This document shows positions 35,092-43,448 of a DNA stretch of 64,000 nucleotides, piece after piece. The notes under the pieces are model-generated. The model saw only the letters and a list, made by a program, of their open reading frames with translations. It was not told where the DNA came from and searched no databases. The first letter of the stretch is position 1. The number at the start of each line of letters is the position of its first letter. Position numbers and translations under genes: made by a program. The stretch comes from Alkalihalobacillus sp. BA299 (GTDB taxonomy: Bacteria; Bacillota; Bacilli; Bacillales; Bacillaceae_F). The DNA is taken from positions 310,001 to 374,000 of the forward strand of contig NZ_JAFLJM010000001.1 in assembly GCF_017745675.1 (NCBI RefSeq), read 5' to 3'.

Positions 35092-35150
35092 AAATTACTT
35101 AAAAATACTTATTAATAATTACAAATACTTACTTATGTTGTATAATTACT
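35092..35150 (+). promoter_or_regulatory. Direct-repeat region upstream of the DeoR regulator gene
   Basis: Within 60 bp the heptamer-like unit WTACTTR occurs five times on the + strand (ATTACTTA, ATACTTA twice, CTTACTTA, ATTACTTG), close to the start of the regulator gene. DeoR-family repressors often bind spaced direct repeats, so autoregulation is likely. The -35 and -10 boxes are probably embedded here. Confidence 0.45.
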
Positions 35151-35169
35151 TGCAAAGGTGGTGAGTTTC

Positions 35170-35949
35170 TTGTATCAAGAGGAAAGATTAGTAGCGATTT
35201 TGGAATTTCTTAAAAAGAATCAACGAATTTCGGTTGAACAAATCTGTTCGCTCTTTGATATTTCAAGAGATACTGCAAGAAGGGATCTTGTCAGGCTCGA
35301 GGAAGAAAAATCAATTGTGCGTACACGAGGAGGGGCTATTCTTCCATCTGTTCATGATGAAATAAAGAACTATTCTAATCGCCTGAAAATTGTATCTGAA
35401 GAAAAAAAGATTATTGGAAAGAAAGCGGCCTCTTTAATCTATCCAGGTGACAGGGTCATTTTGGATGCTTCAACAACGGTACAATCCTGTGCTGAACATA
35501 TTGAAAACATGGATTGTACCGTTATTACAAATTCAATTAATCAGGCAGAAGTATTATCCTCCAACCCAGCAGTAAATATCCAGCTCTTAGGTGGAACTCT
35601 GGAGAAAGAGCATCGCTATCTTTATGGTTCATCTGTTGTAGAAAAACTCGCAAAATACCTTGTCGATAAAGCTTTTATAGGAGTTGTAGGAATTTCTGAA
35701 AATGGATTGACCATTGCGCATGAAGAGGATGGCTTGGTCAAGAGAAAAATGATCCAGCAAGCGAAACAAGTTATTGTTTTAGCTGACCATACGAAGCTTG
35801 GAAACACGGATTTTTTCCGGTTTGCTGATTTACATGATATCGATTTGCTAATTACAGATCAAACACCTCCGAAAGTGTTTAGGGATTTGTTAGATAAACA
35901 TCATGTAGAACTTTTAACAGCTGATTTAGAAGATGAAGGGGATGATTAA
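35170..35949 (+). CDS. DeoR family transcriptional regulator
   Basis: About 259 residues from TTG 35170, chosen because AAAGGTGGTGAG precedes it; GTG 35158 lies inside that ribosome site. The N-terminal winged helix (ERLVAILEFLKKNQRISVEQ, DTARRDLVRLEEEKSIVRTRGGAIL) is followed by the DeoRC sugar-phosphate-sensing domain (LIYPGDRVILDASTT, LLGGTLEKEHRYLYG, KAFIGVVGIS, VLADHTKLG). Effectors are usually phosphorylated sugars. It overlaps the HAD phosphatase gene, whose substrate may be that sugar phosphate. Confidence 0.92.
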   Translation: MYQEERLVAILEFLKKNQRISVEQICSLFDISRDTARRDLVRLEEEKSIVRTRGGAILPSVHDEIKNYSNRLKIVSEEKKIIGKKAASLIYPGDRVILDASTTVQSCAEHIENMDCTVITNSINQAEVLSSNPAVNIQLLGGTLEKEHRYLYGSSVVEKLAKYLVDKAFIGVVGISENGLTIAHEEDGLVKRKMIQQAKQVIVLADHTKLGNTDFFRFADLHDIDLLITDQTPPKVFRDLLDKHHVELLTADLEDEGDD

Positions 35950-36814
35950 TGTGGTAAAATTGATTGCTGTGGATTTGGATGGCACTTTACTTAATGAGGA
36001 AAGCCAAATAAGCAAAAAGAATTTGGAAGCCATCAAATTGGCTCAAACGAATGATGTTGAAGTCGTAGTTGCGACTGGTCGTGCCTATTTCGATGTCCAG
36101 ACCATTTTTAAAAATACCGATATTAAAACCTGGATTATTGGTGCGAATGGAGCAACAATACATCAACCGAATGGCGATCTGTTTCACTCTGTACCCATCA
36201 ATAAACAAGATGCGATAGCTATTTTGAGCTGGCTTGAGCAAGAGGATTACTATTATGAAGTTTTCAGCAATCATGCTATTTTTACTCCACAGAATGGACG
36301 AGAGCTTTTAACTATTGAAATGGACAGAATAAAAAGTGCTAACCCAGAAGTGAGCATCGAACACCTCGAACATGCTGCCAAGAAGCAATTCAGTCAAACT
36401 GGTTTTTCTTTTATCAATTCGTACAGAGATCTTTTAGAGACGGATGTCGATATTTATAATATCCTTGCTTTTTCGTTTAATGAAGAGAAGCTGAGAAAAG
36501 GGTGGGCAAAATTTGAGCATAAAAAGGATTTAACGATTGTTAAGTCTGCTAAACATAATTTTGAACTAGAACATAAAAATGCTTCAAAAGGGATTGCCCT
36601 AGAAATTCTTGCCAATGAGTTAAAAATCAACTTATCTGATACAGCTGCTGTTGGCGACAGCTTTAACGATTTATCGATGTTAAAAAAGGCAAGAAGAAGC
36701 GCCGCAATGGGAAATGCCCCACAGGAAATTAAAAATTCCTGTGATGAAGTGACCCTTTCAAATGTTGAGGATGGGGTTGCTCATTTCATCTATTCCTTAA
36801 CCAAGGATGCTTAA
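35942..36814 (+). CDS. Cof-type HAD-IIB family phosphatase
   Basis: About 290 residues. Motif I AVDLDGTLLNEE, motif II VVATGR, motif III Lys in HKNASKGIALE and motif IV AVGDSFNDLSML are intact, with a C2B cap between. These enzymes dephosphorylate sugar phosphates, FMN or related small molecules. Translation probably starts at ATG 35942 (or GTG 35951), overlapping the DeoR stop by eight bases, so the two are coupled. The pair looks like a self-contained sugar-phosphate sensing and clearing unit without its transporter. Confidence 0.9.
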   Translation: MINVVKLIAVDLDGTLLNEESQISKKNLEAIKLAQTNDVEVVVATGRAYFDVQTIFKNTDIKTWIIGANGATIHQPNGDLFHSVPINKQDAIAILSWLEQEDYYYEVFSNHAIFTPQNGRELLTIEMDRIKSANPEVSIEHLEHAAKKQFSQTGFSFINSYRDLLETDVDIYNILAFSFNEEKLRKGWAKFEHKKDLTIVKSAKHNFELEHKNASKGIALEILANELKINLSDTAAVGDSFNDLSMLKKARRSAAMGNAPQEIKNSCDEVTLSNVEDGVAHFIYSLTKDA

Positions 36815-36887
36815 TTTATTATTATATCCTCTAATACACACTGCTTAAACTCGTACAGTGTTAGAAGTGTTTAACAGTTAGATTAAT

Positions 36888-36922
36888 GGTGAATTCTTTA
36901 ATGAAGAATTTGCCTTTTTTAT
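36888..36922 (+). terminator. Intrinsic terminator
   Basis: Stem GGTGAATTCTT / AAGAATTTGCC around TAATG, followed by T6. It closes the DeoR-HAD unit. Confidence 0.6.
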
Positions 36923-36971
36923 TATTTTTATAAGAACGTTAGAATAGCTAAAAAGATGGTGATAAAATCAG

Positions 36972-37232
36972 TGGATATAATTACAGTATCTGAGCGGGAA
37001 CCAGTATGAACTAAAGGAAGCAACTTTGTACACGGCTTTTCGCAGGTTAGAGAAAGAAGGGTTAATTGTTTCATATTGGGGAGATGAAACACAAGGTGGA
37101 CGAAGGAAATATTACCGTCTTACTGAAGAGGGAGTGGAGCGTTACGAACAAAATAAAAAAGAATGGAAGTTTGCAAAAGGTGTATTAGATCAATTAATTG
37201 AGGGAGGAATTACCGATGAAGAACCAAAGTAA
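36972..37232 (+). pseudogene. PadR family regulator with damaged 5' end
   Basis: The readable part from 37026 gives 68 residues, LYTAFRRLEKEGLIVSYWGD and GGRRKYYRLTEEG, the winged-helix recognition half of PadR proteins. The codons just upstream (QYELKEA) continue the family in the same frame, but the first third, including a GYNYSI-like piece, is in another frame and interrupted by stops, and no ATG with a ribosome site fits. Either a frameshifted pseudogene or a truncated regulator started internally at TTG 37026. Its partner membrane gene downstream is also truncated. Confidence 0.6.
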
Positions 37233-37253
37233 TTTGGATCAAAAAATCAAAAC

Positions 37254-37496
37254 ATGATTGTAACTTATAGTGTCTTAACAAGAGAGACAAGTCAAAAGTA
37301 TGCAATGAACAAGGTTCGCGCTATTTTTTATGCGATAGGATTCGGTTTAATTTTATTTAGTTTATTTGTGGCCTTTACTTCTGGTTTTGCTACTGGGGAG
37401 ATGTTTATTGCGATTAGTTCGTTTATGGTTTTCTTCTTAGTCGGAATTGGATTGTTATTAGGTCTTCTCTTTACTGGGACAGACCGGAAAAAATGA
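37254..37496 (+). CDS. Small two-helix membrane protein linked to the PadR locus
   Basis: 80 residues: a basic N-terminal part (TRETSQKYAMNKVRA) and two membrane helices (about 24-44 and 52-74) ending TGTDRKK. A short frame starting ATG 37216 (MKNQSNLDQKIKT) with the proper PadR-overlap position runs into TGA just before it, so the original gene may have started there and suffered a frameshift. PadR loci typically encode a small membrane partner. A GAGAAGTG/CACTTCTC hairpin follows at 37620. Confidence 0.45.
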   Translation: MIVTYSVLTRETSQKYAMNKVRAIFYAIGFGLILFSLFVAFTSGFATGEMFIAISSFMVFFLVGIGLLLGLLFTGTDRKK

Positions 37497-37696
37497 AGGT
37501 GATAGACGTACAATTTATGATAAGATATACGAAAACCACCCAACGCCCTTACAAGCAAGAGGTGGCTCTCAAGAAAAAATAAAAAATAACAACCACTAAT
37601 TGGCGTTAGAGGTTGCAGAGAGAAGTGTTGGCGCACTTCTCGCTCTTAATTATACATTAAAGTAATATGAGATTCTAGCTTACCTTAATACAGGCA

Positions 37697-38125
37697 TTAT
37701 ATTCCCATTTCTCCACTGTCATAGTTGAATTGCCAAATAATCCCAAACTTATCTGTTACTTGACCGTAGCACTTGCTCCAGAATGTTTCTTGAAGTTCCA
37801 TCCCTACTGTGCCGCCATCCTTTAATTTATTGAAAAAAGACTTAATTTCGTCTATGTTCTTACTGATTATGGCAAGGCTAATATTATTACCTGGGTTAAA
37901 AGGCATTCCAGGAAAAACATCAGAAAACATAACATTGCTACCAGCAATAGTAAGGCGTGTATGCATGACCAAATTTTTTGCTTCTTCTGGAAGAACAAAT
38001 TCTGGATTAGGGGGCGAATCCCCAAAAGTCATAATTTGTGGTTTTTCTGTTTCAAAGACTTGGGCGTAATACTCTACAGCTTCCCGGCAGTTGCCATTAA
38101 AATTTAGATAAACATCTACAGCCAT
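37697..38125 (-). CDS. VOC family protein, PhnB/YjdN-like
   Basis: 142 residues of the glyoxalase/bleomycin-resistance fold. The start AVDVYLNFNGNCREAVEYYAQVF and the end WSKCYGQVTDKFGIIWQFNYD are typical of the PhnB/DUF3861-like 3-demethylubiquinone-methyltransferase-type group, whose biochemical role is mostly unknown. ATG (minus strand, 38125) is preceded by GGGAGTG. Monocistronic. Confidence 0.88.
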   Translation of the reverse strand: MAVDVYLNFNGNCREAVEYYAQVFETEKPQIMTFGDSPPNPEFVLPEEAKNLVMHTRLTIAGSNVMFSDVFPGMPFNPGNNISLAIISKNIDEIKSFFNKLKDGGTVGMELQETFWSKCYGQVTDKFGIIWQFNYDSGEMGI

Positions 38126-38250
38126 TTACTTCACTCCCATTATTTTTACAGTTTAATTAAATGATCAGCCTACCTCAATTATCTTATCCGATAAATTAAG
38201 AAGAAACAAATTTAACGCAGTTATGGCCCCATAAATTCATTGATTTTTCA

Positions 38251-38559
38251 TCATAAATAATAATAATTTATCTTTGGCTCCGAATGGATGATCATTTGTC
38301 CTTCCTTTTCTTCGAGATCGACTCTAAAGGTTGTCGGATTACCCGGAATCGTAATGACGACAAAGGGTGGTATATCTGAGTTTTTATCTAAATGAATTTT
38401 GTATTGAACATATGTATGCGTTCCAAAATTAAAACGTCGAAGTTTTTTCTGATCTTTTTCTTCACAAAACAACGCTTCATGTAAATTCCTGCTTGTTAAC
38501 TCCTTACCAATCAACGAGCTTAACCTTTTTAACATATCAGCTTTTTTAATCATTTTCAT
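38251..38559 (-). CDS. Hypothetical protein, 102 residues
   Basis: A soluble, mixed alpha/beta-looking protein with a basic N-terminal helix (KMIKKADMLKRLSSLIGKEL) and a strand-rich C-terminal part ending in a run of Tyr. I do not recognise a family. ATG 38559 is preceded on the minus strand by GGGAAAG; codon use is normal. It stands alone between the VOC gene and the transporter block. Confidence 0.5.
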   Translation of the reverse strand: MKMIKKADMLKRLSSLIGKELTSRNLHEALFCEEKDQKKLRRFNFGTHTYVQYKIHLDKNSDIPPFVVITIPGNPTTFRVDLEEKEGQMIIHSEPKINYYYL

Positions 38560-38797
38560 CTTTCCCTTCGTATATCTATATCCATTTTAAGCGATTTAAC
38601 TTTAATTATCCTAATACATTATTTTGATAAAAAGAAATATCGGAAGCCAATAGTTAAGAAGAAAATATTAGTTAGAAACACTGACAGGAAAGCTATACAA
38701 ACCTAATGTATTATAGATTTTTTTAAAAGTAAAAATGATAGAGAGTCAGTTATAATAAGGAAATTCGATTACCTTAATAAAAAACGTCCGATTTATG

Positions 38798-38832
38798 CGA
38801 GGGGGCTGCCACAATAGTGGGGGCCCCCTAAT
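38798..38832 (+). other. GC-rich hairpin in the leader of the NMT1 transporter
   Basis: GAGGGGGC and GGCCCCCT flank TGCCACAATAGTGG and can pair strongly, without a T-run. It stands out in an AT-rich 550-bp gap (38560-39110) that otherwise holds only the palindrome at 38965. It could be a remnant terminator or a leader RNA element; I match it to no riboswitch class. Confidence 0.4.
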
Positions 38833-38964
38833 CTTTTACCATACTGGTTTTTACAAGACTTTACAAACCACGTTAGGAAAGCTGACCTAGTACAAGACGA
38901 TTGAACGTTGGTGGTGATATCGTGATTATCAAGGAACCGTAGGAGGAGATCAATGTACAGTTCT

Positions 38965-38986
38965 CTGGTAAGACCGGTCATACCAG
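38965..38986 (+). promoter_or_regulatory. 22-bp palindromic operator upstream of the NMT1-type transporter
   Basis: CTGGTA-AGACCGGTCA-TACCAG is symmetrical except for one central pair and is found base for base again at 43389-43410 in front of the GntR gene. The half-site spacing fits FadR-subfamily GntR regulators (GGT...ACC). It lies 125 bp upstream of the ATPase gene, so it probably governs the transporter operon. Confidence 0.8.
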
Positions 38987-39110
38987 ACGGGGCAGGAAAT
39001 TTTAAGCACGGTTTTCTTAATATGTGAAGGAATTCAAATCGAAAATTTAACAAGTGTCATGTCGAAAGTCTTACTTCTATTCGAATACAACGTAAAAAAG
39101 GAGGGTAGCC

Positions 39111-39902
39111 GTGGTGACTATAGAACGAGAGATCGTTAAATTTCAACACGTTGACAAAGTCTTTAATAATGAAACCATTGCTTTAAGTGAGTTTGATTTG
39201 TCAGTTATAGAAGGTGAATTCGTGTGTTTTTTAGGACCTTCGGGATGTGGTAAATCAACTGCGCTAAGGATGGTTGCTGGTTTAGGGGAAGCAACAAAGG
39301 GGGTAGTCAAAGTATTTAACAATTCTCCCAAAGAATTAATTAAACAAACAAATGAAATTGCTTTTGTCTTCCAAGATGCGAATTTGTTGCCATGGAGAAC
39401 GGTTCTTGATAATGTACTTCTTCCTCTTGAATTAAGAGCAGGTAATAAGAAGGAACAAAAGCAGGAAGCGATTCGTGTATTAGAGATGGTTGGATTAAAA
39501 GATTATTTAAAAGCTTACCCTCGCCAACTATCTGGCGGGATGAAAATGAGAGTATCCATTGCTCGTGCATTAGTGGCTAAGCCAAAACTGTTATTGATGG
39601 ATGAACCTTTTGCAGCACTAGATGAAATGACGAGACAAACCTTGCAATTGGAATTACTAGACATTTGGCAGAAGGAAAAGGTGACATGTCTATTTGTTAC
39701 CCACAATGTTAACGAGGCTGTGTTTCTTTCTACTAGAATTGCAGTGATGTCTGCGCGTCCTGGTAGGTTATCATCATTAATTACTGTCGATTTACCCTTT
39801 CCCCGAGAGTTGAATATCAGAACAGAGCCTAGCTTTACTAAGTATGTCGATCTAGCATCTAAAAAGCTCGAAAATAGTAATGAAAGAAGGGAGGTACTTT
39901 AA
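39111..39902 (+). CDS. ABC transporter ATP-binding protein (ThiZ/SsuB/TauB type)
   Basis: 263 residues of the nitrate/taurine/NMT1 importer ATPase group. Walker A GPSGCGKST, Q-loop FQDANLLPWRTV (characteristic of this subfamily), signature LSGGMKMR, Walker B LLLMDEPFAALDE and switch FVTHN are present. GTG 39111 follows AAGGAGGG. It is the first gene of a three-gene importer and its stop overlaps the permease start (TAATG). Confidence 0.92.
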   Translation: MVTIEREIVKFQHVDKVFNNETIALSEFDLSVIEGEFVCFLGPSGCGKSTALRMVAGLGEATKGVVKVFNNSPKELIKQTNEIAFVFQDANLLPWRTVLDNVLLPLELRAGNKKEQKQEAIRVLEMVGLKDYLKAYPRQLSGGMKMRVSIARALVAKPKLLLMDEPFAALDEMTRQTLQLELLDIWQKEKVTCLFVTHNVNEAVFLSTRIAVMSARPGRLSSLITVDLPFPRELNIRTEPSFTKYVDLASKKLENSNERREVL

Positions 39903-40765
39903 TGTCTATGCCTTCTGCTGAGGTAACCAACAAAAAGAAGCTGTTAACCGAAAATACTAGTTTGAAAAAAAGTAACATTTGGAGGACGTTTAAGGAAAGT
40001 TATTTTGGTCCGATCGTTGCCTTCATTATTTTTATTGCGATTTGGCAGACAGTCCCTTTAATTTTAGGGTTAAAACATTATATTTTACCTAAGCCTACCG
40101 ATGTTGTAGCAGCAGCCGTTGCAGATTGGCACCTGTTATGGCCAGCCATTCAAATCACTGTCTTTGAATCCATTATAGGTTTCGTTCTCAGTGCTGTCAT
40201 TGGGGTATTGTTCTCAGTTTTATTGGCTAGTTCCAAAATAATTGAGAGAAGTATATATCCTTATGCGATCCTTTTACAGACCATACCGGTAGTTGCGGTA
40301 GCACCGATCGTCGTCATTTGGTTTGGAGCAGGCTTTAATTCTATTGTAGTTATCTCATTCTTAATTGGTTTCTTCCCTGTCATATCCAATACATTAATGG
40401 GGTTGAATTCTGTAAATAAAAATATGGATGACCTGTTTACATTGTACAATGCTTCTAAATGGCAACGAATGTGGAAATTACGAATTCCATCCGCATTGCC
40501 GTATATGATGGCTGGGCTAAAAATCTCGTGTACATTGTCCATCGTAGGTGCAATCGTTGGTGAATACATTGCTGGAATTGGAGGAGGTAAGGGTGGCCTA
40601 GGATATTCGATTACAGTTGCTGCGATACAAGTAAAAACACCCTACTTATTTGCGTGTGGTATTGCTGCTGCCCTTTTAGGAATTGGTTTTTACCTTCTAG
40701 TAAGCTTGTTTGCTAATATGATGCTTAAATCTTGGCACGAGTCAGCGATGAAGGTTGAAAAATAA
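39902..40765 (+). CDS. ABC transporter permease (ThiX/SsuC type)
   Basis: 287 residues with six membrane helices after a polar N-terminus of about 35 residues. The EAA loop (LFTLYNASKWQRMWKLRIPSALPYMMAGLKIS) and the IVGEYIAGIGGGKGGLGY block are standard for this permease family. It overlaps the ATPase gene by one base and is followed 24 bp later by the binding-protein gene. Confidence 0.92.
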   Translation: MSMPSAEVTNKKKLLTENTSLKKSNIWRTFKESYFGPIVAFIIFIAIWQTVPLILGLKHYILPKPTDVVAAAVADWHLLWPAIQITVFESIIGFVLSAVIGVLFSVLLASSKIIERSIYPYAILLQTIPVVAVAPIVVIWFGAGFNSIVVISFLIGFFPVISNTLMGLNSVNKNMDDLFTLYNASKWQRMWKLRIPSALPYMMAGLKISCTLSIVGAIVGEYIAGIGGGKGGLGYSITVAAIQVKTPYLFACGIAAALLGIGFYLLVSLFANMMLKSWHESAMKVEK

Positions 40766-40789
40766 TAAAAAAGAAGAGGTGTTATCAAG

Positions 40790-41839
40790 ATGAACAAACT
40801 TGGGGGTCTTTTGAAATTTAACATGTTGTTAGTAAGTATGGCTGTCCTGTTATTATTAGTGGCTTGTGGTAATGAAAATGAAGGCACTGCTACTGATGCT
40901 GCCGGTGAAGAGGTATCCAATGAAACGGTAGGTAGTGAAGAAAATCAAGAGCTAGAGTCTGTGAAACTCGTATTAAACTGGTTTGCACAGGCTGGACATG
41001 GCGGAATATATGCAGCAGACGCCCAAGGTTTCTTTGAGGAAAAGGGAATCGATGTAACCATTGAACCCGGTGGTCCGCAAGTTTCATCCATCCAGATGGT
41101 TGCCTCTGGCAGTGCAGAGTTTGGTCTTGTCCACGGAGATCAGCTAATCGTTGCAAGAAATCAAGGGATTGAATTAGTAGCTTTAGCAACAATTTATCAA
41201 CGGAGTCCACAAGCATTTATGTTTCATAAAGGTCATGGTATTGATGATTTCGATGAAGTAAGTGGTCGAACCGCCTTTATTCAACCTGGGATTACCTATT
41301 GGGAATATTTTAAAAGTAAATATGATTTAAGTGATGTTAATGAATTAGCCTTTACTGGAGACCACACTAACTTTATAAACAATGTTGAATCAGTAAATCA
41401 AGTTTATGTCACAGGAGAACCATTTTTTATGGAACAGCAAGGAATTGAAACAGAAGTAAAATTAATTTCTGATTCCGGCTACGATCCCTATCAATATGTT
41501 CTGTATGTAACGAAAGATTATCTAACAGAGAATGAAGAGACTGTGCAAAACTTTGTTACGGCTTTTATCAAAGGTTGGAATTATTTTAAAGAAACGCCGG
41601 ATGAAACATTAGAATTAATTCATGAGAAAAATCCAGATAAGTCAATGGAATCCTTGCAGTACGAATTAGAAGTAGCAAAAGACTTTATCTATGTAGGAGA
41701 TGCAGAAAAATATGGTTTTGGTTATATGACAGAAGAAAGATGGTCCACACTCATTGACCAGCTGAATGAAGCAGGGGTGTTGGATGAAGCGGTTGAGGCA
41801 ACAGATATATTTACTACGAAGTATTTACCTGCCAAATAA
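40790..41839 (+). CDS. NMT1/THI5-like ABC transporter substrate-binding lipoprotein
   Basis: 349 residues. Signal peptide ends LLVAC (lipid Cys26), then a Thr/Glu-rich linker and the NMT1 domain: LVLNWFAQAGHGGIYAADAQGFFEEKGIDV and MVASGSAEFGLVHGDQL. Relatives bind pyrimidines (HMP, formylaminopyrimidine), riboflavin or sulfonates. Neighbouring cytosine-deaminase-like amidohydrolases point to a nitrogen heterocycle. There is no TPP riboswitch and no tenA gene, so a thiamin-salvage role is not supported. Confidence 0.9.
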   Translation: MNKLGGLLKFNMLLVSMAVLLLLVACGNENEGTATDAAGEEVSNETVGSEENQELESVKLVLNWFAQAGHGGIYAADAQGFFEEKGIDVTIEPGGPQVSSIQMVASGSAEFGLVHGDQLIVARNQGIELVALATIYQRSPQAFMFHKGHGIDDFDEVSGRTAFIQPGITYWEYFKSKYDLSDVNELAFTGDHTNFINNVESVNQVYVTGEPFFMEQQGIETEVKLISDSGYDPYQYVLYVTKDYLTENEETVQNFVTAFIKGWNYFKETPDETLELIHEKNPDKSMESLQYELEVAKDFIYVGDAEKYGFGYMTEERWSTLIDQLNEAGVLDEAVEATDIFTTKYLPAK

Positions 41840-41845
41840 TCAGTG

Positions 41846-41861
41846 GAGGGATTAATCCCTC
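41846..41861 (+). other. Perfect 16-bp palindrome after the binding-protein gene
   Basis: GAGGGATTAATCCCTC follows the stop codon by 6 bp. It has no T-run, so it is either an mRNA-stabilising hairpin or a binding site between the transporter genes and the first amidohydrolase. Confidence 0.5.
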
Positions 41862-41988
41862 CTCCCATGCTAGTTGATCTAATCCGTGCTACACCAACTT
41901 TAATCAAAGTACCAGTTATTGTCTTGAGATAACTTCTGTCGCTTATTTACTAACTTTATCGGTTAGATAGAACGAGGAGGATGAAGTC

Positions 41989-43158
41989 ATGAAAAAAGTA
42001 ATTAAAAATGTACGGTTCGAGGGTAAGGTAAGGGATCTGGTTATCGAAAACGGACTCATCCAGGAGATTGTAGAATCTGAAATGGAAACAGAGGTTTTTA
42101 CATATGATGCGAAGGGTCTTTTATATTTACCAACACTCGCTGATATGCATTGTCATTTGGATAAACACCTTCTTGGTGAGTCATGGCGATCGCTCCAGCC
42201 CTTTACTACGTTATCGAAACAATTAAAGTTTGAAAAAGAGTTGCTCTCATCTATGGAGAATTCAGTGGCAACTCGAGCATTAATCTTGGCAGAAGTCATG
42301 CTAAAACAAGGAACAACAAAAATCAGAACTCATGTAGATGTCGATCCTGAACTTGGGTTGAAGCACCTAGAGGCCGTTCTTGAGCTGCGTGAACAATTAA
42401 AAGAATTAATGGAAATTGAAATCGTTGCCTTTCCACAACAAGGCTTATTACGGTCAAATTCTGTGGGCATTATGAAAGAGGCGCTTCGAAACGGAGCCGA
42501 TCTTGTCGGAGGCGTTGATCCAGCTGGTCTTGATAGAAGAGTGGAAGCAAGCTTAGAGGCCATGTTTGATTTAAGTGTAGAATTTAATGCAGGTATAGAT
42601 CTACATTTACATGATCCAGGTCATCTTGGTGTGTACACGATTGATCTTGTCACAGACTATACAAGACAAACGCAGAAGCAAGGTAGGGTTGCCGTCAGTC
42701 ACGCCTATTGTTTAGGTATGGTTGCTGATACGGAGTTAAGTGATACTATGAATGCCTTAAAGGAAGCAAGTGTATCGATTATTTCAAGTGTTCCTATTGA
42801 TCGTCCGATGCCACGAATAGAAACAATGGTTTCTGCGGGGGTAACCTTTCAAGTCGGTACAGATAACATCCGTGATGCTTGGTCCCCATATGGTAATGGA
42901 GATATGCTGCAACGGGGTTCGCGATTAGCGGAGAAGAACGGATGGGTAACTGATGAGCTCTTAACCAAAGCGTACTCCTTTATAACGAACCGTTCCTTGA
43001 CCCCAAAAGTCGGTGAAAAGGCTGATTTTATGCTAGTAGACGCGCAAAACATTAAGGATGCCATCGCATCCGTACCAAAGCGAGAAGCAGTTTTTTCAAA
43101 AGGGAACCTCATCTCTGGTGAAGAACACCAATTAGAAGGTGAGTACATATCTCGGTAA
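41989..43158 (+). CDS. Cytosine-deaminase-like amidohydrolase
   Basis: 389 residues of the amidohydrolase superfamily closest to CodA/AtzC-like deaminases. Metal site DMHCHLDKH (HxH), AFPQQGLLR, DLHLHDPGH (His after strand 5), VSHAYCLG (His after strand 6) and the strand-8 Asp in VGTDNIRDAWSPYGNGDML. In CodA the strand-5 motif is HCDE with catalytic Glu217; here the equivalent reads HLHDPG, so the substrate or mechanism differs. ATG follows CGAGGAGG. It probably hydrolyses or deaminates the heterocycle imported by the adjacent transporter. Confidence 0.82.
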   Translation: MKKVIKNVRFEGKVRDLVIENGLIQEIVESEMETEVFTYDAKGLLYLPTLADMHCHLDKHLLGESWRSLQPFTTLSKQLKFEKELLSSMENSVATRALILAEVMLKQGTTKIRTHVDVDPELGLKHLEAVLELREQLKELMEIEIVAFPQQGLLRSNSVGIMKEALRNGADLVGGVDPAGLDRRVEASLEAMFDLSVEFNAGIDLHLHDPGHLGVYTIDLVTDYTRQTQKQGRVAVSHAYCLGMVADTELSDTMNALKEASVSIISSVPIDRPMPRIETMVSAGVTFQVGTDNIRDAWSPYGNGDMLQRGSRLAEKNGWVTDELLTKAYSFITNRSLTPKVGEKADFMLVDAQNIKDAIASVPKREAVFSKGNLISGEEHQLEGEYISR

Positions 43159-43388
43159 GCAACTGCAGGGTATCAGTAAAAATAAAATCATTCCAACTAA
43201 GATAAATTCCAGAGACTAAGTAGTGCCAGTTAGTTTGATGGACAATGCTCCATTGATCTTCTGGCATTTTAAATACTGGTATAAATAGAGTTTAGAAACC
43301 GAGTCAGAAAACTTCACGTACTACACGACGTCTGTAATTTGGCGTGATATCGTTGAGGAACAAGAAAACGGAAAAAATGGATGGCAAT

Positions 43389-43410
43389 CTGGTAAGACCG
43401 GTCATACCAG
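43389..43410 (+). promoter_or_regulatory. Second copy of the 22-bp palindromic operator, in front of the GntR gene
   Basis: Identical over all 22 bases to 38965-38986 and centred about 50 bp before the chosen regulator start codon. It falls inside the 5' extension of the longest open frame, which argues that the true start is downstream at 43449. Autoregulation plus control of the transporter is the likely scheme. Confidence 0.8.
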
Positions 43411-43448
43411 ATAATGAAGAAAAACTATACGCCCAAGGAGAAACGAAT

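Noticed and set aside
38560-39110. TPP riboswitch before the NMT1-type transporter
   Set aside because: I searched for the conserved CTGAGA and ACCTGATCTGG-type blocks and found none; only a GC-rich hairpin and the GntR palindrome are present.
39111-41839. Annotation as a thiamin-precursor (ThiXYZ) transporter
   Set aside because: No tenA, thi genes or TPP control nearby; the neighbours are deaminase-like amidohydrolases and a FadR-type regulator, so only the family level is defensible.
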